Origin: Littorina saxatilis
Taxonomy: Eukaryota; Mollusca; Gastropoda; Littorinimorpha; Littorinidae
Direction: 5' to 3'
DNA length: 64,000 nt
NCBI RefSeq assembly: GCF_037325665.1
Contig: NC_090245.1
Location: forward strand, 108,608,004 to 108,672,003
In this document: positions 26,451-37,832 of the stretch, in pieces
Layout of the letters: every line of letters starts with the position of its first letter
How positions within the stretch are numbered: the stretch's first letter is position 1
Translations under genes and position numbers: made by a program
Notes under the pieces: model-generated
Told to the model about the DNA's origin: nothing
Database searches by the model: none
Seen by the model: the letters and a program-made list of their open reading frames with translations, nothing else

Positions 26451-26665
26451 ACATAAAAACATTAATGGTAGAACATATAAGTTTATGTACATGAAGCGCA
26501 TTATGTAGAAGCATTGTAGATCATAAGGTAGTGTTCAAAATTGGGTGTAAAGCAATGAAGATAAACGGAAAGTAACCCAACAATACATTAGCTCAGCAAA
26601 ACAATGTATTACAGAGCCAAATCTTCGTGATTTTGTCACAATAAACCATAATTCCGATAATGAAC

Positions 26666-27225
<560 letters not shown>

Positions 27226-27295
27226 CCCCGAAAGCGGCGTATGGCTGCCTGAATGGCAGGGTAAAAACGGTCATAAACGTAAAAGCCCAGTTTCT
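27226..27295. mobile_element. SINE body fragment
   Basis: The segment with cggcgtatggctgcctgaat and ggtaaaaacggtcat matches the body of the SINE at 38239-38472. The tRNA-like head is absent, so this is a truncated copy. Confidence 0.65.
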
Positions 27296-27435
27296 CTTCT
27301 ATGATACAGCAGCAATCCCTTGTGTGGCAAGAAGACGTATTCTGTCAGTTTAGACGCCTAGTTCCAGTCTTCCAGTGCGTCACAGTGTCTTTGCAACAAA
27401 AGACAATGGAAGACTTCCGGAAATAGCTGTGTCGA

Positions 27436-29005
27436 GTTTGCATGGGTTGTGAGAGTGAAGACCCTCCCTTTTAGTGAGACAAACAATCTTCACGTGTTGT
27501 GTCATTTTCATTGGTGACATTATAGGCCAGTCACTAGCGAGGGTGTTTGAAACACGTGACATTATACGCCAGTCACTAGCGAGGGTGTTTGAAACACGTG
27601 ACATACGCCAGTCACTAGCGAGGGTGTCTGAAACACGTGACATTATACGCCAGTCACTAGCGAGGGTGTTTGAAACACGTGACATTATACGCCAGTCACT
27701 AGCGAGGGTGTTTGAAACACGTGACATACGCCAGTCACTAGCGAGGGTGTTTGAAACACGTGACATTATACGACAGTCACTAGGGAGGGTGTTTGAAACA
27801 CGTGACATTATACGCCAGTCACTAGCGAGGGTGTTTGAAACACGTGACATTATACGCCAGTCACTAGCGAGGGTGTTTGAAACACGTGACATTATACGCC
27901 AGTCACTAGCGAGGGTGTTTGAAACACGTGACATTATACGCCAGTCACTAGGGAGGGTGTTTGAAACACGTGACATTATACGCCAGGCACTAGCGAGGGT
28001 GTTTGAAACACGTGACATTACACGCCAGTCACTAGCGAGGGTGTTTGAAACACGTGACATTATACGCCAGTCACTAGCGAGGGTGTTTGAAACACGTGAC
28101 ATTATACGCCAGTCACTAGCGAGGGTGTTTGAAACACGTGACATTATACGCCAGTCACTAGCGAGGGTGTTTGAAACACGTGACATTATACGCCAGTCAC
28201 TAGCGAGGGTGTTTGAAACACGTGACATTATACGCCAGTCACTAGCGGGGGTGTTTGAAACACGTGACATTATACGCCAGTCACTAGCGAGGGTGTTTGA
28301 AACACGTGACATTATACGCCAGTCACTAGGGAGGGTATTTGAAACACGTGACATACGCCAGTCACTAGCGAGGGTGTTTGAAACACGTGACATTATACGC
28401 CAGTTACTAGCGAGGGTGTTTGAAACACGTGACATTATACGCCAGTCACTAGCGAGGGTGTTTGAAACACGTGACATTATACGCCAGTTACTAGCGAGGG
28501 TGTTTGAAACACGTGACATTATACGCCAGTCACTAGCGAGGGTGTTTGAAACACGTGACATTATACGCCAGTCACTAGCGAGGGTGTTTGAAACACGTGA
28601 CATACGCCAGTCACTAGCGAGGGTGTTTGAAACACGTGACATTATACGCCAGTTACTAGCGAGGGTGTTTGAAACACGTGACATTATACGCCAGTCACCA
28701 GCGAGGGTGTTTGAAACACGTGACATTATACGCCAGTCACCAGCGAGGGTGTTTGAAACACGTGACATTATACGCCAGTCACCAGCGAGGGTGTTTGAAA
28801 CACGTGACATTATACGCCAGTCACTAGCGAGGGTGTTTGAAACACGTGACATTATACGCAAGTCACCAGCGAGGGTGTTTGAAACACGTGACATTATAGG
28901 CCAGTCACTAGCGAGGGTGTGTCTGAAACACGTGGACAGGAGCACGTGTGGATTGCTTGCCTCACTAAAAGCAAGGGTATTCACTCTTTCACAATCCATA
29001 CAAAC
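27436..29005. mobile_element. MITE with internally amplified minisatellite
   Basis: The ends are inverted repeats of about 47 bp: the left end starts gtttgcatgggttgtgagag and the right end, reverse complemented, starts gtttgtatggattgtgaaag. Both continue with an agtga...accct...ttttagtgag pattern. A related compact copy lies at 39217-39384, where the middle (tcactagcgagg...) is present once. Here the middle has been amplified to about 33 copies. The element encodes no protein. Confidence 0.75.
27530..28920. repeat. 42-bp minisatellite, about 33 copies, E-box in each
   Basis: The unit of 42 bp (39 bp in several copies that lack three bases) contains gccagtcactagcgagggtg and gaaacacgtgac. Each unit has the palindromic E-box CACGTG. 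Both lengths are divisible by three, so frames of about 550 codons stay open on both strands; this is arithmetic and not evidence of a protein. Confidence 0.95.
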
Positions 29006-29745
29006 CCGCCAGAGTTGTTTTCGATTACCGTCTATTTGCAATGCCTGTATACCCCAAGCACTGATTTGTGTAACATTCCGTTGTCTTTGTGTGACGTCAT
29101 CGTGGCGGCCATTTCCCTTCCCATGGTAAAGTCACCAAGGCTTTTAGTTGCAAATGAGAACAATACCTGCACACTGGAGACTGTTGGCTGGACTGAAGAA
29201 CGACAGTCCCTTGACCTGCGCGCCTTGAGCAGGAAATAATCCATCCAGATCGTCAGAGAAAATTCAAGTCAGTAACCCACATTTACTTTTCGTTAGCATT
29301 TCGCTGCAGAAAATCACGTTTTGCTCATGGGATACAAAGCTTTACGAACCGATTAGGGCTCGTATGGCCTTTAATCTGTGTCTCCACAGTGTCTATCAAT
29401 ACGAACGACTTAACACTCGTCGAAGCCCCGGGTGATGATTTAAATAATCCCACGTACAGTTTCAGCGGGAGCGGGATAAAAATCAGATGTACAGACCTCT
29501 TTTTCTAAATAGATTTAAAATTCATGTGCTGCTGATACATAAATCACATTTATACAGTGGCGATAGACCTGGGATGTATGCCCTTCAGTGTCCTCAGAGA
29601 TATCACATTTATACGCAGTTGATATAAAGTTCTGGGATTTATCTTCAAGGAATAGAAATGTCAGAGATAATTTGATGATACACATATAATATTCATAAAT
29701 GGTAGTGTTAGTATTGCTGAATGTCAGTTTTAAAGGAACATCCGC
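29006..29745. other. Non-coding stretch
   Basis: No exon or element end recognised. Confidence 0.4.
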
Positions 29746-30362
29746 ACAGACAAGAGAAACACAGACAAGAGAAACACAGACAAGAGAAACACAGACAAGA
29801 GAGACACAGACAAGAGAAACACAGACAAGAGAGACACAGACAAGAGAAACACAGACAAGAGAAACACAGACAAGAGAAACACAGACAAGAGAGACACAGA
29901 CAAGAGAAACACAGACAAGAGAAACACAGACAAGAGAGACACAGACAAGAGAGACACAGACAAGAGAAACACAGACAAGAGAAACACAGACAAGAGAAAC
30001 ACAGACAAGAGAAACACAGACAAGAGAAACACAGACAAGAGAAACACAGACAAGAGAAACACAGACAAGAGAGACACAGACAAGAGAGACACAGACAACC
30101 AGAGAGACACAGACAACCAGAGAGACACAGACAAGAGAAACACAGACAAGAGAAACACAGACAAGAGAGACACAGACAAGAGAGAAACACAGACAAGAGA
30201 GACACAGACAAGAGAAACACAGACAAGAGAAACACAGACAAGAGAAACACAGACAAGAGAAACACAGACAAGAGAAACACAGACAAGAGAAACACAGACA
30301 AGAGAGACACAGACAAGAGAAACACAGACAAGAGAAACACAGACAAGAGAAACACAGACACA
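29746..30362. repeat. 15-bp minisatellite, about 41 copies
   Basis: Unit agacaagagaaacac with an A/G variant (gaaac/gagac) and two units extended by aacc near 30097-30120. The long open frames on both strands follow from the period being divisible by three. Confidence 0.95.
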
Positions 30363-30479
30363 CATAGGCAGACACAGATGAAAAAAAAGAACAACCCAAA
30401 AACAAACATACCCAAAACAACAACAACAACAACAACAACAAACAACAACAACAAATCAAACGAACAAACAACACAAACA

Positions 30480-31050
30480 AGTCGCGTGAGGCGATATAAA
30501 AACATTTGGTCAAGCTGTCGGCATCAAAGCAACAGTTTAACACCAAAAAGCAGTCATCGCCGAGACTATACTAAGATAGTCTCGACTAACCACGCCTGAA
30601 GACCGAGACGGGTCACGCTCGTCTCCGCGTAGCCTGCGAACGCAGTACTTACTTAACCTATTTTCTGTAATGTTGAGCCCATTGTTAGAGTAAACATGAC
30701 ATATGTATTATATTTTTGAATTCGATGCAATCATTTTTAAATCTGTAAGTAAAAATTCGATTTTAATGACAACTTTAATGAGCAAACTAATTAACTACTT
30801 TTTACGCTGACGTGCTGAAATTCAATCCCATAGTCCGGACTTTGTCGAAGATTGCTTTGCCAAAATTTCAATCAATTTGATTGAAGAATGAGGGGGTGAC
30901 AGTGCTGCCTCAACTTTCACAAAAAGCCGGATATGACGTCATCAAAGACATTTATGGACAAAATGAAAAACAGGTCTGGGTATATCTTACCCAGGAACTC
31001 TTATGTGAAATTTTATGAAGATCGGTCTAGTAGTTTTCTCTGAATCGCTC

Positions 31051-31140
<90 letters not shown>

Positions 31141-31215
31141 ACCACCACCACCACCCTCGTCTCGATTCCCCGTCTATGTTAAAACATTTAGTCAAAACTT
31201 GACTAAATGTAAAAA
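30480..31215 (+). mobile_element. Gastropod-type interspersed repeat (non-coding)
   Basis: The left part carries acatttggtcaagctgtcgg and the right end acatttagtcaaaacttgac. Between them lie landmarks such as gccggatatgacgtcatcaa and agatcggtctagtagttttc. I associate this layout with a repeat very common in gastropod genomes, from memory and not from a search. It ends with a CA tract (31053-31139) and a CCA tract just before the right terminus. No protein is encoded. Confidence 0.6.
31053..31154. repeat. (CA)n/(CATA)n/(CCA)n compound microsatellite
   Basis: CA dinucleotide, a short cataca block, then CCA trinucleotides, located inside the interspersed repeat. Confidence 0.93.
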
Positions 31216-31314
31216 CGAACAGAGAGGCACACAGAGACAAACGTCAGGACACTTGAAGGAAACAATGTCGATGCAATACAACACAAGAACATCCCGTAAA
31301 CGCATAGCACCGAG

Positions 31315-31700
31315 AATTGAGACAGAGCCTTGAGACAGAGCCTCGAGACAGAGCTCTGACACAGACCATGAAAGAGTGCAGCAAACCAGAGCTGAGAGAA
31401 TCGTTAGACAGAGCGGCGAGACAAAATCATGAGAGAGGGCAGCGAGACAGAGCCGAGAGAGAGAATCGTATGACAGAGCTGTAACTTGAATTGAGAGAGG
31501 GGATCGTGAGATAGAGTCGTGTGACAAAGCGATGAGACAGAGCCGAGAGAGAGAATCGTATGACAGAGCGGTAACTTGAATTGAGAGAGGGAATCGTGAG
31601 ATAGAGTCGTGTGACACAAACGAGACAGAGCCGAGAGAGAATCGTGATGCAGAATCAAGAGAGTGACAGAGCGGCCAGACAGAGCGGCCAGACAGAGCGG
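31315..31700. repeat. Degenerate GAGACAGAGC-type tandem repeat
   Basis: Short gagacagagc/gtgacagagc units throughout. A higher-order unit of about 88 bp (marker gccgagagagagaatcgtat) occurs at least twice. Confidence 0.8.
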
Positions 31701-31845
31701 TAAGAGCAGCTCGCGGTGTGATGGATGTCTAGTGTGATTACCAGAGAGAGGTCATGCAGAAAGCAGCAAACCGGAAGTTGTTGCGCCAATTAGTGTCACC
31801 GCGCTGCATCATGGAAGTCCAGCTCTGGCGGCGTGGAAGACTATC

Positions 31846-32039
31846 ATGGCAGACGGGGAACGGCAGACAACTGTGGGACTGATTGAGTTTTATTCAAACT
31901 TACTGCGTCTGAGAATGAGAAACTGTCTGCAAGCCTGTCAGACTGTGTGTGTACGATGTGTTGCCTCTGCCTTGTGCTGGAGTTATCTGCACATGCTCGA
32001 GTTGTCGGTGTTGGTCGTGGTGTGTAAACTGTCAGCTAG
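31846..32039 (+). other. Possible first exon, weak
   Basis: An ATG in good context (atcATGGCAGAC) opens a frame with MADGERQTTVGLIEFYSNLL that runs into the transposon at 32045. The upstream sequence is moderately GC-rich. The protein is not recognised and no matching downstream exon is visible, so this may be chance. Confidence 0.2.
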
Positions 32040-32492
32040 TGAATCACGCCGTCGATCCAAATATTCTTAGTACGCTCCCCCTAATTTTCTGTTCGTCGCT
32101 GCGATGCGTGCCTCAGCTGGTATGTCTATGAACAATGAAATAAAAGGTATCTTAACAATGTTAGGATGTTTACGTTTTAGTCGCATCATTCTACTCATCG
32201 AAGGTTATATCTAAGCCCTGACTGCTTTATAATGTCAATTTTACGTCCGATTGAAGAGCAAATAATCAGTATGTGCATCAAAGTTGCGTTTTCCGACGAA
32301 TATTCCACTTAAAACATAAAAATTGGACAAACGAAGCTTCATGTGCTTGTACAGCTAGTATACATTCATTCTGTGTTCAATTGTGTTTCGATAGGCTAAA
32401 TCATAACCATAACAGCACTGAAAAGTTGTTCGTAAAGTAAATCACTGTTTTGACTTGCATTTGATTCGCTCTCCCGAGATTCTGTCTCTGTG

Positions 32493-32577
32493 CTTAGTAC
32501 GCTCCCCCTATAAGCCTTAGTACACTCCCCATAAAAGCCTTAGTACACTCCCCATAAAAGCCTTAGTACACTCCCCC
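32493..32577. repeat. 23-bp subterminal repeats of the transposon
   Basis: Four copies of ccttagtacactccccataa-type units, matching the inner part of the terminal inverted repeat. Such subterminal repeats are often transposase-binding sites in DNA transposons. Confidence 0.8.
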
Positions 32578-32754
32578 AAAGATCAATAAATTAGAATTTG
32601 GGAAATTTAGCCGTTATTGAGCAAGCTGCAACCCTGTCAACCTATGCCGTACGTTTATCAAACAACAGACATCTGGTTGAATAGTTAATTTTGCTTTTCT
32701 GTGCCTGAATATCAACATAATCTGCACTGCATCATCATTCAAACATCAAACTTT

Positions 32755-32885
32755 GTTTGCACTCTAGTACACTTAACCTAGGTGGGGTCACAGAAGTGTT
32801 TGCACTCTAGTACACTTAACCTAGGTGGGGTCACAGAAGTGTTTGCACTCTAGTACACTTAACCTAGGTGGGGTCACAGAAGTGT
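32755..32885. repeat. 43-bp triplication
   Basis: Three identical copies of a unit containing tttgcactctagtacactta. The motif ctagtacactta resembles the subterminal repeats. Confidence 0.9.
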
Positions 32886-33238
32886 TTCTCCCCTTTGTTT
32901 CTGCTTCGAGTCATGCACGCATAATTTGGTATTTGTAATTTGTTTTTGATTAAACAAAGCTTGAAGAGAGCGCCTATGTGCACATTTTTGTTGCATACTT
33001 GACAGCTGTGTGGTTTTGCTCTTGAATGGCCATACACATGAGACTCATAATTACGTGCTTTCATAGATGCCTCCTCGCAAACAGAACATTTATATCTGGG
33101 TCCACTGCCGCAACCATGAACACCTCTCCTGTGGTCTTCTTATGTCCCTTTGTGCTTGTAGCTTTTCCCACATTCTGGGCACAACTCCAAACAAACACCC
33201 GTAGTTTTCAGGGGTGTTGACGTCATCGAAGGCTCCAT
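32864..33238 (-). pseudogene. Broken C2H2 zinc-finger protein inside the transposon
   Basis: On the minus strand an ATG at 33238 opens a frame with CPECGKSYKHKG (finger 1, Cys-x2-Cys), then YKCSVCEEASMKARNYESHV followed by YGH (finger 2, with a Cys-x2-Cys pair and two His), and KPHSCQVCNK (start of finger 3). A linker-like HSRAKPHSC joins fingers 2 and 3. There is an in-frame TAA just after KHKGT in finger 1, and the third finger lacks its histidines, so it is not functional as read. It could be a captured host zinc-finger exon or a decayed DNA-binding protein of the transposon; no catalytic domain is seen. Confidence 0.6.
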
Positions 33239-33331
33239 TGTGACCTCTTATTCGTGAGTAACATCCAAAAAACTGTCTAAAGTCACTGCTGACAGCTCCA
33301 TCTGTACACACAAAACTCCGTACTGATAAAT

Positions 33332-33705
33332 TCTTTTTTTTACTTTCTTTCTTTGGTGTTTAACGTCGTTTTCAACCACGAAGGTTATATCGCGACGGGG
33401 AAAGGGGGGAGATGGGATAGAGCCACTTGTCAATTGTTTCTTGTTCACAAAAGCACTAATCAAAAATTTGCTCCAGGGGCTTGCAATGTAGTACAATGTA
33501 TTACCTTACTGGGAGAATGCAAGTTTCCAGTACAAAGGATTTAACATTTCTTACATACTGCTTGACTAAAATCTTTACAAAAATTGACTATATTCTATAC
33601 AAGAAACACTTAACAAGGGTAAAAAGAGAAACATAATCCGTTTGTCGCCTCTTACGACATGCTGGGGAGCATCGGGTAAATTCTTCCCCCTAACCCGCGG
33701 GGGGT
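33332..33705 (-). mobile_element. SINE-like interspersed repeat with 12-bp target duplication
   Basis: Flanked by identical GTACTGATAAAT at 33320-33331 and 33706-33717. On the minus strand it starts with accccccgcgggttaggggg and ends with an A-rich tail (caaagaaagaaagt...). A target duplication of this length with an A-rich end means LINE-machinery insertion. Its 3' half is the sequence captured in the LTRs at 12725 and 17401. I remember this roughly 370-bp repeat as widespread in gastropods. Confidence 0.8.
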
Positions 33706-33786
33706 GTACTGATAAATAACTAATTCGAATTCGGGAAAATATAGACAAACATTGCTAAATCAGTGGTGTGTGTGTACGTGTAGATC

Positions 33787-33940
33787 GAGGTTACACACAT
33801 CGTCTCAGTCAGTCAGTAGATAGTAAAACTAGTGGTCGAAGTTTGCGGATCATGAATAATGCGAGCTTCAGTTAAATACTGCAAGCTCGCATTTTTCATG
33901 ATCTGCGAACTTCGACTGTGACTCGTTGTGTAACCTCTAC
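33787..33940. repeat. Foldback hairpin
   Basis: The left arm includes gaggttacaca and tcgaagtttgcggatcatga. The right arm is the reverse complement with about 85 percent identity (tcatgatctgcgaacttcga, tgtgtaacctc). It is the third hairpin of this type in the window. Confidence 0.75.
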
Positions 33941-34390
33941 TTATATATAAATATGTATTTATGTTGAAGTTCGACAGGAAATACCCTTCTCTTAGGGAGT
34001 AACCAAGCCGATAACTGTACGGAAAGCAAAGGTAAACTGTCGGGGGATCGTACTAAGAAAAGAAATCACTTATAGGGGGAGCGTATCAAAGGTGGTCGAG
34101 GGAGTGTATCAATAAAATTCCGAGCGTCGTAATTAATCGTCTAAATATAGACAGATGGAAAGCTTTGAAATGATCATTGGTGGTTCAAAGCAAGTGTTTT
34201 AGATTAAAGAATATCCCTGGATAAACAAATCGAAGCACAATAACTGCTGCCTTGAGTTAAACGTGGGGAAAGGTAAAAATAGACTAAACAAATACTTGTT
34301 ACAGCACAAATCGTGTAAGTGCTCTTCGAAATGCCATCCAAAGTAGACATATGAAAACATGAAGTTAGTTTAGTACATTAGCAAGCAGCG

Positions 34391-34710
34391 CTATCAAAAT
34401 CAAGTGACACAATTGACGAAAACTATCAAAATCAAGTGACACAATTGACGAAAACTATCAAAATCAAGTGACACAATTGACGAAAACTATCAAAATCAAG
34501 TGACACAATTGACGAAAACTATCAAAATCAAGTGACACAATTGACGAAAACTATCAAAATCAAGTGACACAATTGACGAAAACTATCAAAATCAAGTGAC
34601 ACAATTGACGAAAACTATCAAAATCAAGTGACACAATTGACGAAAACTATCAAAATCAAGTGACACAATTGACGAAAACTATCAAAATCAAGTGACACAA
34701 TTGACGAAAT
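34391..34710. repeat. 32-bp minisatellite, ten copies
   Basis: Ten essentially identical copies of a unit containing ctatcaaaatcaagtgacac. It lies inside the right part of the DNA transposon. Confidence 0.95.
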
Positions 34711-34818
34711 CCTTGTTTATGCGTTTTAGTGTGAAACTCACCTTTATCTCGCGTGGTTTCCGCAAACAGGATGCTAGGGGGAGTGTACTAAGAATATTTG
34801 GATCGACGGCGTGTGAAT

Positions 34819-35465
34819 GTAATGTCCTGTCATTGTCGCGGAACGCGATTCAGAAAATAAGTTTGTGTATTGCAGTGGTTTGCAGTGTTTAGTCATGTTT
34901 AGTCAATAATATTTATCCGATTTAACCGAGACCGGAAGGAGACGGCGCATGAAGGTACCGAGACCAGAAGGAGACGGCGCGTGAGGGTCTTCTTTAGTGA
35001 CGTGTGAAAAGTCTCTCGCGTCACGTATAGCGCAGCCAATTATCAGGAGGCAGGTCAACGGCGATCTGGCATTCTGCGTTGAGACACGAGGACAGGCGCA
35101 CGGGCAGGCAGACGAACGTCTTAATTCGCTGGTCAAGAAACAGCATGCGACGCGTGTCACATTAATAGCAGAATAACTTACGTCGAAGGGTGAGTAGCTC
35201 ATTCAAGTCAAGCTTGCCAAAGCCTTTCCGATTTTCGCCTGCGCAGTCAACTCAGCTGGTAACCAAATGGCCAGCCGGGAGATTTCGCAACGGTCAAGTC
35301 GTTACCGCAAATATTTTCTTGTTGTTCTGTAATATCGTAATATGATGCATGTATCGTGTTATGTAGTTGTTGTGCAAGTGGAAGCCGTGATGTGGCGGCA
35401 ACTTGAACGTTTGGATTAGAGCACTTTGGGCTCAGTTGTTTTATTTTGTTTAGCTGGTCACTGCG
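34819..35465. other. Upstream region of the small candidate gene
   Basis: More GC-rich than its surroundings. It contains a 26-bp direct duplication (gagaccggaaggagacggcg / gagaccagaaggagacggcg, near 34928 and 34959) and a CCAAT motif near 35037. A promoter is plausible but no start site can be set. Confidence 0.3.
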
Positions 35466-35505
35466 ATGGGAGAAGGACCAGACCAGCCGCAGAACAAACC
35501 ACTCA
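35466..35505 (+). CDS. Small two-exon gene, exon 1 (unrecognised protein)
   Basis: ATG at 35466 opens a frame reading MGEGPDQPQNKPL and then meets a donor (ctca then gtaagt) at 35506. A 59-bp intron with GT...AG ends leads to the exon at 35565. The exon is preceded by a moderately GC-rich region with a CCAAT box. Phase 1 at the junction is consistent with exon 2. The alternative, an unspliced start at 35519 within the intron, gives a longer frame but ignores a strong acceptor. Confidence 0.45.
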
Positions 35506-35564
35506 GTAAGTTCTATGATTGTATGAACCAATTATAGAGCTGAACCAAGGTTTGTTAATTGCAG

Positions 35565-35746
35565 ACGTTCCGGGTTCCGGGTTCTGGGTGAAGGTGTCCA
35601 AGGACGTCGAGGCAGAGTATATTAACACTTCAAAGAACATGAACTGGATGGGGAAAACCAACGAGTCACGAGCAAGCATGGTTTCAACTGGGATAGACCT
35701 TTTCGTCATCTTCAGACCGTCAGGCGAACCAGTTCTTCAGAACTAA
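35565..35746 (+). CDS. Small two-exon gene, exon 2 with stop
   Basis: The exon follows a good acceptor (tttgttaattgcag). It encodes a stretch including PGSGFWVKVSKDVEAEYINT and STGIDLFVIFRPSGEPVLQN before TAA. With exon 1 the product would be 73 residues: no signal peptide, no membrane helix, and a mix of charged and aromatic residues with balanced codon use, unlike the repeat-derived frames around it. A 3' UTR with AATAAA motifs follows. I do not recognise the family. It may be a genuine small protein gene or the last two exons of a larger one. Confidence 0.5.
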
Positions 35747-36026
35747 TTTAAGTAACACTAAGGAAAAAAACAGACGTGCTTGTTCTGTGTCTCTCGAACT
35801 CGTGTGATATGAATCGTGCGCGATGAACTAACTTTCCTAACTTTTCGAATCTTTTCTTTTTTTGATACACCATTCATCCATCGGAAGGTCTTTTTTTTTT
35901 CTTTGTAAAAACATGCAAAGTCTATCTGGTTTCTAAAGACAACAAAGAAGGAGAAAAATAAACCGAAATTTATACTTCGTAGAATCCACCTATAAAGAAT
36001 TGCGTTTGTTGTTGAGTTTTTTTAGC

Positions 36027-36032
36027 AATAAA
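36027..36032 (+). promoter_or_regulatory. Candidate polyadenylation signal
   Basis: AATAAA about 280 bases after the stop codon of the small gene. Another AATAAA lies near 35955. Confidence 0.4.
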
Positions 36033-36376
36033 ACTCAAGTGTGGGAGTTTGAAAGTACTTCTACTTTTCTAAATCTTTCTTCCCCACATTCCGCTACAGT
36101 CATGTCCCTAATAGCCACGAAGGTTGATGGGACAAGACAAACAAACCACCAAACATCTCACACTGTTTGTGCTATGTGTAGTGACAGCTTGTGGTTGCGC
36201 TGACCCGTCATATTGGTTTAGGTCTATGCACGTTTAGCTTGTAATTGTGACACAAACAAACTAACAAACATCAAAACATCTTGGAGAAATATTGCATTGA
36301 ATCCGCTGGTGTGTATTGCAAGCACTACGACATGACCCGTGATTCCACTGTGGCCTGGACAGACCTTCAGTCTTGG

Positions 36377-36379
<3 letters not shown>

Positions 36380-36469
<90 letters not shown>
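36380..36469. repeat. (GA)n microsatellite
   Basis: About 90 bp of pure GA dinucleotide. Confidence 0.97.
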
Positions 36470-36471
<2 letters not shown>

Positions 36472-36589
36472 TAACAGAAACGTAAGACAGGAAAACTGTT
36501 CAATATTGTACAGAGTTAAACGTTGTCTGAATGCCGTTTAAAGGTAAATAACTTTCTGAACAGGCTGATGTGTACAAGTACAGACAGCA

Positions 36590-37556
36590 TCTCTGAAGGG
36601 CCAGCGCGTTCTGAATATACTCATCTTTGTTACTGAAGGGGCAGCGTGTTCTGAATATACTCACCTTTGTTACTGAAAGCGCAGCGCGTTCTGAATATAC
36701 TCATCTTTGTTACTGAAAGGGCAGCGCGTTCTGAATATACTCACCTTTGTTACTGAAGGGGCAGCGCGTTCTGAATATACTCATCTTTGTTACTGAAGGG
36801 GCAGCGTGTTCTGAATATACTCATCTTTGTTACAGAAGGGGCAGCGTGTTCTGAATATACTCATCTTTGTTACTGAAGGGGCAACGCGTTCTGAATTACT
36901 CCCCTTTGTTCCTGAAGGGCCAGCGCGTTCTGAATATACTCATCTTTGTTACTGAAGGGGCAGCGTGTTCTGAATATACTCACCTTTGTTACTGAAGGGG
37001 CAACGCGTTCTGAATATACTCACCTTTGTTACTGAAGGGGCAACGCGTTCTGAATATACTCACCTTTGTTACTGAAGGGGCAACGCGTTCTGAATATACT
37101 CACCTTTGTTACTGAAAGGGCAGCGCGTTCTGAATATACTCCCCTTTGTTACTGAAGGGGCAGCGCGTTCTGAATATACTCCCCTTTGTTACTGAAGGGG
37201 CAGCGCGTTCTGAATATACTTCCCTTTGTTACTGAAAGGGCAACGCGTTCTGAATATACTCATCTTTGTTACTGAAAGGGCAACGCGTTCTGAATATACT
37301 TCCCTTTGTTACTGAAAGGGCAACGCGTTCTGAATATACTCATCTTTGTTACTGAAAGGGCAGCGCGTTCTGAATATACTCACCTTTGTTACTGAAGGGG
37401 CAGCGCGTTCTGAATATACTCATCTTTGTTACTGAAAGGGCAACGCGTTCTGAATATACTCATCTTTGTTACTGAAGGGGCAGCGTGTTCTGAATATACT
37501 CATCTTTGTTACAGAAGGGGCAGCGTGTTCTGAATATACTCATCTTTGTTACTGAA
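36590..37556. repeat. 40-bp minisatellite, about 24 copies
   Basis: Unit contains gcagcgcgttctgaatatac and tcatctttgttactgaa. Variants at several positions (tcacc/tcatc/tcccc, gcagc/gcaac) are mixed along the array, with occasional one-base deletions. Confidence 0.94.
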
Positions 37557-37832
37557 GACACAGTTCAGCAGTTTTTTTCCACTGATTGTCCTAAAAGAGC
37601 CAAAACACACAACCAAATAAAAAAGCAAAGCAAACGAACAATCGAACAAACAAATCAACAAAAACATCCACAAAGAAAACAAACATACACACAAATATGC
37701 GGAATAAAACAACACGAACAAACGAACAAAAACAACCACACAAAAAACAAAGAAACATGTATAGTATTTAATAGGTTAGCACACTATTAAAATGACTAGC
37801 AATCACAGAAGCGCTCTAATATTTCAACGACT
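37557..37832. other. A/C-rich non-coding stretch
   Basis: Degenerate AAAC/ACAA-rich sequence; no gene. Confidence 0.4.

Larger units (their letters stand above)
32045..34813. mobile_element. 2.77 kb DNA transposon with 39-bp inverted repeats
   Basis: The 39-bp ends (start CACGCCGTCGATCCAAATAT) are reverse complements with one mismatch. TGAAT lies directly outside both ends (32040-32044 and 34814-34818), a 5-bp target duplication. The inner edge of each repeat (TTAGTACACTCCCC) recurs as subterminal copies: direct at 32493-32577 and inverted at 34049-34110. A 5-bp duplication and CAC-starting ends are features of the Transib group, but no transposase is visible, so the superfamily is open. It contains a broken C2H2 zinc-finger frame, a later SINE-like insertion, a foldback and a 32-bp array. 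It looks non-autonomous. Confidence 0.75.

Noticed and set aside
27380-29129. Open frames of about 550 codons on both strands with a 14-residue repeat
   Set aside because: They follow from a tandem unit of 42 or 39 bp without stops. Both strands are open at once, there is no domain, and the flanks are MITE ends.
29515-30599. Long open frames with five-residue repeats on both strands
   Set aside because: Produced by a 15-bp minisatellite; no start context or conserved protein.
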